A stretch of 64,000 nt of DNA from Hyalella azteca (taxonomy: Eukaryota; Arthropoda; Malacostraca; Amphipoda; Hyalellidae): contig NW_025939605.1 of assembly GCF_000764305.2 (NCBI RefSeq), forward strand, positions 62,001 to 126,000, written 5' to 3'. Positions within the stretch are counted from its first letter, which is position 1, and every line of letters starts with the position of its first letter. Positions 35,561 through 47,600 of this stretch are shown in pieces. Under the pieces are notes generated by a model, which worked only from the letters and a program-made list of their open reading frames with translations, did not search any database and was not told where the DNA came from. The position numbers were made by a program, and so were the translations under genes.

Positions 35561-36261
35561 GCAGATTGCTCCCTGGCACCTCATTATAGACATTTCAGCA
35601 TTTCAGCATTTAATCTTTCACTAATTCTAACTTAACCAAACCTACATCTACTTATGTTAGAAAAATTTACTTTGTGCAGTAGGGTAACATGGGACAAAGG
35701 GACGACCACTGCGGGTCAAAGGCCCATAGCGGGTTTCTCGCTAAGTATGGCAGATATTGGTCCGTGTTCTCTACCGCCGGTCGACAGTTTGACTGGGATG
35801 AAGTTTACGGATTTACGTATTGCTAAGAGTTCGCGTTATTAAGTTATTTTTGAATAACTGTTTTAGCCCAGATACAAATTTTTTGCTGCCAAATAAAACT
35901 GTTTTCGATTACTGTAGATGAAGCTTTTGAAATTACTGTGAATTATATTTTGAAAGTTAAATTTTCTGGAGATAATTTTGAGATCAAGTTTAGACTATTA
36001 GCTTTTAAAATAAAATGTTGACACGATATAAATTATATGATACCTTGTGGGGCAACGGGCCCATGCGTTCACGGGGCAAAGCGCCCATGGTGGGCTCAAT
36101 ACCCCTCAGTAAATACCCCTACATCATTAGATTTGTCTCAATGACCTTTTCAAAACTATGACTAGCTTTTGGAATTACAAATTACACTTCATATTGCATG
36201 ATTTTTTTATTTGCCGCCTCAAAGCAGCAGGTTTAGTTTATAGTTATGCGTATTTATGACT

Positions 36262-36416
36262 CCTTATCGAGTTATTGACTCTTGCCTTGCGGTCAATAAC
36301 TCGATAGTCAATAACTCGAGTCAATAACTTATCGAGTTATTGACTCTTGCCAAAAGTTGATTTCAGTCAACACCAATGAGCCAAAAGTTAATAAGTTTTT
36401 ATGGTGTTGGCTGAAA
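36262..36416. repeat. clustered inverted repeats
   Basis: The word tatcgagttattgactcttg occurs at about 36265 and 36330 on the + strand, with inverted partial copies (gtcaataactcgat) between them. Next to it atttcagtcaacacca (36361) and tggtgttggctgaaat (36400) form a second imperfect inverted pair. Confidence 0.7.
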
Positions 36417-36504
36417 TCACGATTAGGTACAAAATATCTGCACATAATATCTGGATTATGGACGAAACTGGAACGAAGTTTTTTTCTGATCAACTAAATA
36501 TATT

Positions 36505-36690
36505 TTTTCTAGTCAAGGATACATTTTTTCATGTCAAGGACGAATTTTTTATCGCAAGGATATATTTTTCGAGTCGAGGATATATATTTTTATGTCAATG
36601 AAATATTTTTTCCACATCAGTGATAGACTTTTAAAGCCAAGAGTATATTTTTTCAAATTAAGGATACGATTTTTTGAGTTGTTAATAAAT
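36505..36690. repeat. loose tandem repeat, about 25 bp
   Basis: Five or six diverged units around aaggatatatttttt and atgtcaa. Confidence 0.55.
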
Positions 36691-37089
36691 GAAAGAATGT
36701 CATATTTTTATTACATTTTCTTATTTTATCATTTTTAACGAAAAATATGCAATTGTGATAAAGGGACCAAGGGTGGGCGCCTTGCCCCAAGCGCACGGGC
36801 CTATTGCCCCAGGGGCGGGGCAATGGGCCTATTTCAACACTTTTTACAAAATTGTGTTTCATTAAAAATTGAATAATTTTATAGGCGTCGAATTCACATC
36901 ATACATTCCTCATCAGTTGTACCTTTAAACAAAACAAAGAACCACCTCGTATCAATTAAAACTTCATCAAAAATTTAGTTTAAAAAAGGGGGGGCCACTG
37001 CCGCATGTTACCGTAATAGAATTTTATGGTGAATTGTTGCAATGATGCAATGTCCCAAATGATGAATTGCTATAGTGATGAAATGTCTC

Positions 37090-37460
37090 GTAAGATGAGA
37101 TGTCTGGCCACCATTACAGACAGCCATCTTTTAACATCTTGAAATCTTTCTTGTCCGTAATAGTCATCAGCACCCTAGAGTCGTACGCATATGGCGATGT
37201 ACAGGCGATGTACATTTCCACGTATATGCCGGCGATGAGAGCGAGGATCAGACCAGACACCATTCCTTGTGGTATTTCACTTTTCACCCTTGCCTCACCT
37301 GATCTTGATCCTCCAACAACAGCTGTTTGTAGTCTGTCGGTTAGCAAGTTATTGATCCATGATATCAGGTCTGGTCCGACTCTCAACTGTAATCCTAATT
37401 TGATAAAAAAGTACTCTATAGTCAACTTCATAGTCCGAGGCTTACGCAAAGTCTAAATAC
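37090..37460 (-). mobile_element. LINE reverse transcriptase fragment
   Basis: The minus strand reads VGPDLISWINNLLTDRLQTA, then GIPQGT-like EIPQGMVSG, then CTSPYAYDSRVLMTITDKKD. The catalytic YADD box has become YAYD, and upstream frames are broken. A CR1/Jockey-like element; which of the local families it belongs to is unclear. Confidence 0.75.
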
Positions 37461-38525
37461 ACTTCTACGACAACTAGTGTGGTGATGCTCCAATAACTGG
37501 GACAATCAGAAGCGATTTCGCTGATAACCATGTTGTATCTTGCTCAGAAAGTTAGCATTTTCTATTTACTGTACTAACCTCTTGGCTGTGTTTTTAGTTA
37601 CACATCACATGTAACACCTTAGTTATATGTGATGTCAATGCCGGTAATTTAAGTGTCAGTCCCTTGTATCCCCTTTGTAGATTGAAGTTATCAACTCGAC
37701 TATGAGTTTACTGGAGACGTTTTATTCTCCAGATGATTTATACTAGCGCAATGTCAATTGGCCCTACAGGGCTCTGACACTTTTTCAGCAACACCGCAAG
37801 GACTCGGCGCCGAGTCGTTACGGTTTTGCTGAAATCGGCGCCGAAACCGGAAAAGCCGATAGTTTTTGTTTACTTCGCTATAGGTCAGTTATTTCAACCG
37901 CATTACATGCCCCCTAGCATTTCCTGAGGGACTTCAATTTCGTTCTTTGGTTTTCGTTCTGTAGGGGTTGCTGAGCAGTGAATACTTCTTCAAACTTCAA
38001 ACTACGTTCTAGCAGCAGTGGTTTGGCTGTACCCTGATCATATCCCTGAAAACATTAGCGATTTTCAATCGTAAACTCCAATGTTTCCTTTATTTTTATT
38101 TTTGCATGGTCCTATATCAGGAACACATAAAATAAAATAATTATCATCTAACAAATATTTATATTTTTAAAGGGTAAGGTTTTTATTTTAAGTGTACTTA
38201 GCCTGAGCTAGCTCACCTAGACCTACCCATCTTCCCAAAGATAGCTAGCCCAGCTATAAGGCAAGATGCAGCCTGGCCTACTAATCCTCGGGCTTGCCTA
38301 CCTAGGCCTGCCTGCATGCGAGGCGCAACGACCTATCGTCTTCGGAGAGTCAACGCCTTCAGGCGAGTGAGAGGATAAGAATATAGGTTGTTATAAGGTT
38401 TGAATTATTTGTTGTTTTTCAGTAAAAAATATGGGTTAGAATAAAATGACTGTTTATTTTTAGGGATTGAAAGGTGCTCTGTGATAGAAGTTCACCCCAA
38501 CATAGCTTCACCCCCCAACTTTCAG
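37461..38525. other. non-coding, likely protease intron or upstream region
   Basis: No domain seen. A patch at 38200-38310 is rich in cctaggcctgcc and agctagctc words. Confidence 0.4.
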
Positions 38526-38650
38526 GGTGCCACTGCGTGCCGTTTACGGACTGCCGTCAGCTTCTGCCGCCTATGGGCCAGCGCCTATCGTACGTGCAAG
38601 CGGCGGCCCTGCGGCACCGAAGATGCGGCTTTGTTAACCGAACCATCAAG
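38526..38650 (+). CDS. protease exon: clip domain core
   Basis: Acceptor ccaactttcag and donor atcaag|gtgagc. It encodes CHCVPFTDCRQLLPPMGQR through RRCGFVNRTIK. The C-x5-C pair and the later Cys before GF-NR match clip domain cysteines 2, 3 and 4. The domain closes with VCC at the start of the next exon. It enters with one base from the previous exon and ends in phase 0. Confidence 0.85.
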
Positions 38651-41600
38651 GTGAGCTGTGGTTGCCTCAGAAGGGGGGTTACGATGACCGCATGGTGGGT
38701 TCTCGTTACCAGCGAGTTGGGTTATTGTTGTTAGTGAGTTGTAACTTCATACATAGCAAATTTTGTACATCAAACTCCCCACGAAGTGAAAAAGCTAAGG
38801 TATCAAGCTAGAGGCTAAAGAGATATAGACACTTTAGTTGAGGTCTTGACATTCTAGCGTTGATTGAGGATGAAATTGATGAAATGAACACAGTTATTGT
38901 CCGGCGTATACTGGTAATACCCTGTTATTTTACACGAGTTTTCTTACAATGACAGCATATGTTTATAGATAATTATCATTTTTCATATTCAATGTTCCCA
39001 GACAATCGTCTTCTCTATCAGGCTGACTTGCAATACTGTCAGAAGCGTTGAAAATACGAGCTATAATTATTACATACAGACGAGGATACGAGCATCAATA
39101 TACAACAAAAATGTGCGAGTGATGCAGGTACGAGCCACACCAAAGAGCTACCAGAAACTAATAAAAGATAAGAACATGAGAACACACAAGCTGATTCGTG
39201 CGCTTCGAAGTATATACGAATTGTTTAGTCCCTTAGTGCACCGTGTACCTTCTGCACTTGGGTTGTTCAAGCGACCTTTTAGTTGGTTAGTGTTACCAGA
39301 CCTGTGCATACTAAGGCAGTGTCCTACCAGCACCAGATCTGGCCTTGAATTTGACTCACAACTCCCACATCATGACCATGACTGATGACAGCAGCCAAGG
39401 TGATGACATTAGTCAGGAATAGAATAGAATAAAATAGAAGTGTGGAAATTGGTCCATGGCCTATTTCTACATTTCCGAAGAAATAGGCCCACGGCCTATT
39501 TCTAGGACTGAAGAAATAGGCCCATTGCCTGAATAGGACTAAAGAAATTGGCCCATGGCCTGTTGCCGATTCTTGTGCATTACGTGACTTTATTCACAAG
39601 AGGTCTGGCCTCTTTAACCCGATCTTTCCATAACTGACTATTGATTGGGATAGCTGCTGGACTTATTGCAAGGTTCGTAAGGTGCTAGGCCTTTCAAGGC
39701 TGAACATATGTTCCTGCATAGCTTTGTCTAGTCTGTTCTTGAAGGCGTTCATACCAGAAGCGTCAACGATGCCATCAAGGAGACTGTTCCAGATGTCCGT
39801 GACTCGAAGCGAGAAGAAATGTTGTCGCAAGGATATGTAACAACTCAGTTTTTTAGTTTATAGCCTTAGACCCTGGTGTTGGTTCTTGTTTCTAAATTTA
39901 GGGCTCCTTCTGGTGTTAGGGAATACCATATATTTGTCCATATTTCTTAGTAACAATTTTTCCATTTTCATTTAGAACGTTCCATACTTTATGTTATGCA
40001 AACATCCAGGACTCATTCTTTCATGGTTTAGTCACGAGCTGGAAAGGATTGCTGCTCTGCATAACGCAATCGTATAGACATGATTTACTAAATACAATGT
40101 GAATACTCAGTGTTTTATCTAAACGGAAACCCTTTCATGACCGTGTCAAGATACGAGTACACTGACGAAGAAGTAGTCCCCCAGCACTGGGACCTTGTAT
40201 AAACCGTGGGTATACCTGTATACTTATATGAGGTCACCAGGCAGATGTCGATAACAGAGGCTTGGAAGTTTAATAATCTTTAATCTTTCTTCATAGGGCT
40301 TGCTTTTTAATCCCGGAATCATCCTTGTTGCACGTCTTTGAACACTCTTCACTAAATTTTTGTCCTCTAATAGCTTTGGTGACCACACGGCATTTCCAAA
40401 CTCTAGGAAAATGGGTTTCCAGTCTTTCCAGTCATCTGTCATTGTGACTACATCAGTCTTGGCAATGACAGCAGTCATGGTGAAGACATCAGTCTTGGTG
40501 ATGACTGATGTAGAATGTAATATATGTTTTTTATGTTGCTGGTGTCACTCAGGTTCGGTCAGGTCCCCCAGGTTCGGTCAGCCGTACTTGAAATACTTTA
40601 ACATGGAACACAACAAAGGCGTGCAATAAAAGACGCTTCCGCAAATCCACTCTCTTAAATCTGTAACCTGCATTAACAATAAATGAACGAAAGACAAGGT
40701 ATGAATAAGCACTTCGCGTATATTAATAAAACTTCTTGTGTTGAACGAATTAACAAACAAATAACCAGGTAAACACGTTGAGTGCGGCACGACCCCCCCG
40801 GTGGGTTGCAGGGTATTTTTTCCGGACAAATTCCGCGATTTAGTTTTTTCAATCGCGTCTGTCGACAAATATTTCTGATGGCAGTACTACCACATTAGAC
40901 TTCAAAAACTAATTTAAAAAATTTATTTAATTATTGCGCCGTAACCTACAAATTTACTAGTATATTTAGAATAATAGGGCCTTTTATCCGCGAAATTGGT
41001 CATTTTTAGGCCATCTGCCAGTTCTGGGAGGTCGTGCCGCACTCAATGTGGTGAAGCACACATAGACTATTTGGGTTAAAATGCAGGACTGACTAACACG
41101 GACCATAAGCTAAAAATCTAACTTCCGCATTTACAAACTGAAAACTGAAATTACAAAATGTTAAATCCTATACTTTGCAAACAAGGTCACGACCCCTCCC
41201 CCACAGGTGTGTTGCGAGGGAGGGCAGCCATCACCCACTGTAGAGGATACTTCTTCTCCTGCTGGAGTTGATGGGGAAAAGGGCGGGCACCCCACCGACC
41301 TGCCCTTGACCTGCGGCAACCAATTTTTCGTTGAAAGAACATTCACTACAGGGGGAAAGAACGCCCCCCTGAGGAGCAACCCCTGGATGGTTGCCTTGGG
41401 GTACATGGGTACGTGACTATTTTGTACGCGAAAACATTTGATAGCTGCAATTAAAATATGATGAAATGGTTATTTTTGAAGTGAATTTTGTATGAACTGT
41501 TAAAAGGCGCCATGATAAGTTTGTCTACAGACTCTGAAATCAATTCTAAAATGTGGCATTTCCTGGAATCAAATACGGATTCTGGTACAATGATGGTGAG

Positions 41601-44600
41601 ATAGTTCCATGACTGATGACATCACCTCGACTGATGTCATCAGTCCTGGTGATGTCGACCTCAAGTAACCTCTGTACAATAGTTCCCCATAACATTAGTA
41701 ACGTCACTACAATAGTTCCCCGTGGCATTAGTAACCTCACTACAATAGCTCGTCATAACATTAGTAACCTCTTTACAATAGTTCTCCATAACATTAGTCA
41801 CCTCACTACAATGGTTCGCAATAGCATTATGTCCCTCACTGCAATAGTTCCCATATCATTAGTAACCTAACTACAAAAGTTCTTCCATTGCATTAGTTCC
41901 TTCGCTATAATAGTTTCCCCCCTCCTCCAGTGCCGGGTCGGCGTGGTCAGCTCGAGCTGAGTTTCCAGTGCGGGGCGTCGCTGGTGACGAGCCAGCACGT
42001 CGTCACCGCCGCCCATTGCGTCCGTCCTGACGACCTAGGATTCCGCTCCCTGTTAGTTTTGTCATTTTAAGTATCGTCACGAAGGCCCAAATATTGATAA
42101 TTGGATTCAACATTTACTGTCAAATAATGTTAAGTTGACTGAAGAAACGTGAGCGTACTTCAAATAATGTATTGTTTTATCTTGATTGCCAACTTGTGAT
42201 TTTTTCCCTCCTATTATCTGCCTGTTGGGAGGCTCCTCCGATGCCGAGTTATGTAATAAATTTTTCTGCCCTTCAGCTTATTTCGTTAACTTAATGTGTT
42301 GAATTGAAGTATATTTATCTTGTTTCTTCAACTACCCATTTCTGTCATCTTATCTTGCTCTTTGATGTCTTCGCTCAAAGGACACAAGCGAACATCGGTG
42401 AGTGGAACACAGAGACAGACCCCGACTGCATTTCGCCTCTAGTCAGCGGCAGAAGCTTCTGCGCGCCGCCCGTTGTCGTACGTCAGATCGCTGCCATCAC
42501 CTGGCACCCGCAGTACAACTCAAACGGGAGATACAACAACGACATCGCTGTCGTCAGGCTTGACAGGCCTGTTACATTTGGACGTGAGTTTAGTTCAGAA
42601 AAACTGTTCAATTATTAATCGTAATTATGGCACATCTTATCGTTAACATCATGCACCGGTAAGTTTTGTATATTTGAAATCGAAGTGTAACTTCACAGTA
42701 CTAAGAAATCGCTCCGTCGGGTAAAGATATCTGTCACGTAACTGTAAGTGATTATAAGTGATTTAAAGCATATACACAAATTTAAACTTCAGACTCAACT
42801 CTTTTCGCTTAGCTAGCGTACCGTCTTTTAGATTGTGATGGAACGTTTGTTCATGGCGATCGCTCTTCAGGTGAATTTGTTCAGTTTAATCATACGTCAG
42901 GGAAGGTTCAGTCATCATTATCATACGTCAAGACTCTGCTGTGATCGGTACGTTTGAATCTCAATGGTGCGGTTCAAGAAGTCGTCGGAGTTCTATTCTA
43001 ACCGTTGAGGCATGAGGTTCTTTGTGCTGAGCTCCCGTGACAGTAGCCGGCTTCGGCCGGCTGCTACGTCATCTTTCTGGAACTATCTTTCTCGAACTTT
43101 GAAAATGCCGTACTGTTCCGCTCCGAGGAGTTGAGCCGTCGAAAGGTATGACCAGCTAAAATAAAGAATAACTCCTGAACACCTATAAATGCTCCCGGCA
43201 TCTAACTGCAAAATTCGTTACAAAGATTTTAAGATGCCTCCATGTGTGGTTAGTGCCCCCGGGTTCGTGGTTAGTGCCCCGCAGATGAGTGGTTAGTGTC
43301 CCCAGTTGAGTAGTTAGTGTCCCCAAGTAATGGTTAGTGTCCCCAGGTGAGGGTTAGTGTCCCCAGTTGAGTGGTTAGTGTCCCCAGGTAATGGTTAGTG
43401 TCCCCAGGTGAGTGGTTAGTGTCCCCAGGTAGTGGTTAGTGTCCCCAGGTGAGTGGTTAGTGTCCCCAGGTGAGTGGTTAGTGCCCCCAGGTGAGTTGTT
43501 AGTGTCCTCAGGTGAGTGGTTAGTGTCCCCAGATAGTGGTTAGTGTCCCCAGATAGTGGTTAGTGTCCCCAGATAGTGGTTAGTGTCCCCAGGTGAGTGG
43601 TTAGTGTCGTACTACTGAAAGTGAAAATTATTTATTCAAAACACAATTGTATTTTTTGTTATAAGGATAGAAATTGCATTGCAATCAGAAATAACTTTCA
43701 AGGCTAGCTAAGAAAAAATTAATTATTTGCTTCGAATTAAATAAAATTAATTTGATTGAAATAATCTTTCTTTTGATTTAAATGTTTTTCTAAAAAATTC
43801 CTGAAAATTAAGAAATGAGACAATGGCACCCACACGATAATTTTTTTAGGGTGCAATCTTCATACCTTTTTTATCTCCACAGTTTTCATACAACCAATTT
43901 GCATCCCGAACAATTTTGACCTGAATATCTCGGCGTCGTCGGTGTTGAACCAAATGGCTCTGGCGGTAGGCTGGGGGGCGACTGAGACACTTGTCTCCTC
44001 CCCAGTGCTGCAGGAGATCAGGCTCCCTTTGGTGGACATGCAGCGCTGCAACGCCTCCTACCTGGGCATCCTAAGTGAAAACCAGGTGATGGTGGTGCAA
44101 TTTAAGGTTCGGAATTTTGCTCATCCGGAAAATTGTTTCATCTGGAAACTTGTTCATCTGGGAACTTGTTCCATCTGGGATTTTGTTCCATATGGAAACT
44201 TGTTCCATATGGATACTTGTTTCATATGGAAACTTGTTCTATGTGGAAACTTGCTCCATCTGGAAACTTGTTCATCTGGGAACTTGTTCCATATGGAAAC
44301 TTGTTCCATCTGGGAACTTGTTCATCTGGGAACTTGTTCCATATGGAAACTTGTTCCATCTGTGTCAGCGCTCTATTATTACGTGTCATCTGAGGATCAG
44401 GATACGAAACTAAGGTCATAAGAGATAAGTAAGACTCCAACTATCTAGAGAACTTATATTACAGAATGGTTCTACACGAGTGATACGATTCAGGTAAAGC
44501 TAAGACGTCGACCATTAGGTCGGTGGGTAGATATTGTCGTTGTTCATGCGTTATATGATTAGATGTATGTCTAAAATGTTATTAATACTCTAAGTGAAAA

Positions 44601-47600
44601 TAAATTTAAATAGTACGGGTATTTAATGAACTTGGTCAGGATTATTTTCAAAATTCTACCTCCCCTATCTTTATGCTACAACGGAACATTACTTTTTATC
44701 AGCCTTACTTATTTGTAATTACAGATTAGGATTTTATCACAGTCTTGGAACTCGTAAAGTTGACAGCACATTGTAAAACTTAGAGATTCGCTTAGGTTAC
44801 CTCACAAAAGAGTAATATCATTACATGATCAGGTAAAATATAACAAAATGTCGGGAATACTCTGCTACATCCACCATAATCAATTCGATTAACTGCTATT
44901 GCGGTCGACTCACAAAATTGTAGAATTATACTCCACTAACGAATTCATGGCTTTGCTTAAAATTTGCAAGCCATCCAAACCAAGTAGATCAACTCAAGAT
45001 GCCTTGTCTGTGGCTCGAGGGTTTTCAGTCGCTGCATTCGACTTTCGCTTGTTTATATACTGACTTTCTCAGTGCGTTTTTCTAGCTAATCAATCTGCTA
45101 ATGAACTGACCCAGTAAATCAGTCTCTTCTTGTTGATTCCTTTGCTCTCTGTCATTGACAGTCACTGCCACATCGCTGCCACTGTCTCACGACACCCCTG
45201 ACTTGTAGAACGCTCGTAGTCACCCTCAGCTGGTGCTGGCTCGTGGAGTCGCTTGCCACCGTAGTACCGCCTTTATTTAATCTGTTTATGGTCGTACCGG
45301 ATTGCGAAGAACGCAGAAAACAATGCGTGAACGCTTCAAATCTGTCTCTGCGTCAGTCGTAGGCTCAATAAGAAAGTCTTGACGTTACAGGTAAATACTA
45401 AAGCACGCCAGGCAAAACTCCTTACAGTTTTCGGTTGCTGCTGAAATAGTGTGATTAGTAAACGAATGTCTTCTTGGATTATCCGTTGATCAGACGTTTT
45501 AGTGAGTTTAACATCACCGAAACAATCCGTTGAAAGGCTTGACCGCATGAAAATAAAACACAATGCGACAATGTTGCTGATTTAAAGACTCACAATAATA
45601 GTCGAGCAGTCGATTTTCATTTTTAATAAAACAAGGCTGTTATCACATTGTTCGGGTGCCACAGTCAGCAAGACACTTTTATTAGAAATATAGTATAGCA
45701 CCACATGACTATATAGGGTCCGCCATATTTATGGCAACGCATGTTTTTTGTTATTTCTCACGGAAACATACAGGTGCATTAATTTTTTTTATTGGATGAG
45801 CTAGTAGCCAGGAATTACCTAAACAATTCTCAGACATATTTATTCAATATGACAACCCTTATCTTTAATGACGGCCTCCAAACTACGCGGGAAAGCTCCA
45901 CAGGAGACACCCAGCATTTCTTGAGGGATCAAGTCCCATTCTCGTGTCAATTTATACTTCAAACTATCCAAAGGACCATGAGGTGTTCTGCAGACCCTAC
46001 TCTCTAAAATAGCTCACACAGAAAAGTCGAGAGGATTCAAATCAGGGCTTCTCGAGGGCCATTCATTTTTGTTAATGAACGCTGGGATGTGACACTGAAT
46101 CCAGTTTAGGGTCATGTTTGAGCCATGTGTTGGGGCAGAGTCTTGTTGAAAACTCCATGGTGAGCCGTTGAAGTGTTTACGGGCCCAAAGTAACAACACA
46201 GCTTTCAAAATGTCCGAAATGTATCGCTGACTGTTTAATTTCTCCTGAAGGGACAAAAACGAGAATGGACCTCCCAGTGGCAGTTACCGCGGCCCAAACC
46301 ATCACGGACATAGGATTTTGACGTCGTGTTGCTGTTCTGGTTGCCACGGATCCATCTCGACTCTAAACTCTGTCATTGACGGTTAACGCTTAGTTCAATG
46401 TCAAATTTTTTCTCGTCACTGAACACCAAGTTGTTCAGCGTGCCATCCGCAATATAAGATCCAGATGGTGCTGGCATCTTTCGAGCCTCATCCGTTCATG
46501 ACGGCCTGTTAGTTCATGCCTTGTTTGCATCTTGTAAGGGGAGGTTTTTAGGTCCTCTTTGAGGACTCTACGCATTGATGTCTGACTGACTCCTGCTTCT
46601 GCAGCCAATTTTGTAGCTGGGCGACGAGGGTTTCTCAACTTCTCCTTGGCGTTTTTGACCAATTGTTTTGTTCGGACACTTCGTTTCTTTCCTTGACCAG
46701 GTCGATTGCATGTTTCACAAGTTTCATTGAATTTTTTACCACCTCCCACACGAATTTGGAGCTTTTTTGCAATGACTGAATTACTCTCGCCCTTTTCATG
46801 AAGGGTTACAATTGCATTTTTATCTACTGCCATAAGTCACCAGGGAGGCGAGGAACAGGACTTTGATTGCAGTGAAGAGAAAGAAGCCTGACAACCTATT
46901 TGTGAACGAATACCTGACCAAAACACGAGCTGCTCTCCTTTACAAGCTAAGAACGCTGAAGAGATGCAATGAGTCTATAGCGAAGGTATATGCATGGCAT
47001 GGTAAGGTTTGTGCTAAGACTATGGATAGTGACAAGATCTCAAGTTATTCTTATATCAGTTTTGCTAAAGGTTAGTTTTTATCAGGATGTATTCAATTTA
47101 GTCACTTTCAGTTCCCTTATCCCATCGTCATTATATGTTATTGTTTTTCGATTGTAATATCGCTAATGTCGCCTGTGAAGCTTTTTAGCTTATATGGGCA
47201 TTCGCATCGAAGCATTTTGTCTTTTTTTTCTCCAAATTTTTGCCATTTTCTTGTTATGAATTTTTTTGTATGCTCCTGTGTGAATAAAGAAAGAAAGAAA
47301 GAATAAAGAAGTAATAGTAAATTTAGACACCTTAGACTTCTGCAATATAAAATAGATGAATTAATCGATGATATTAAGCTCCACTATAAAAGAAAAGTCT
47401 CCTAGAAATCAATTTATTTTTATATAGCAAACATGCGTTGCCATGAATATGGCGGACCCTGTAAAGAAACTTTATGCTACGTTATATAGGCTACTGCGTC
47501 GACTGTTAGGTCGGGGTTAGCTCTTACGCACGGTACATCGCGGCGTGCGTACTCGTCAGCTTCGGGAAGCTTACCAATGTTCCCAACCCTTCTATAGAAT

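Larger units (their letters stand above)
35561..37089. other. non-coding with small repeats
   Basis: No gene. It contains three GC-rich patches with ggggcaacgggcccatg-like words (about 35690, 36050 and 36775), the inverted repeats at 36262-36416 and the loose tandem repeat at 36505-36690. Confidence 0.45.
45714..47461 (-). mobile_element. maT-type mariner element, with nested LINE fragment
   Basis: The terminal inverted repeats are agggtccgccatatttatgg on the left and, reverse-complemented from the right, agggtccgccatattcatgg, both continuing with caacgcatgttt. Each end is flanked by TA (45712-45713 and 47462-47463), the Tc1/mariner target. It carries a transposase remnant on the minus strand and about 470 bases of unrelated LINE sequence. 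It lies in the last intron of the protease gene. Confidence 0.88.

Noticed and set aside
44117..44440. Frames rich in GNLFHLETCS on + and EQVSIWNKFP on -
   Set aside because: Translation of the 18-bp minisatellite just after a protease exon donor.
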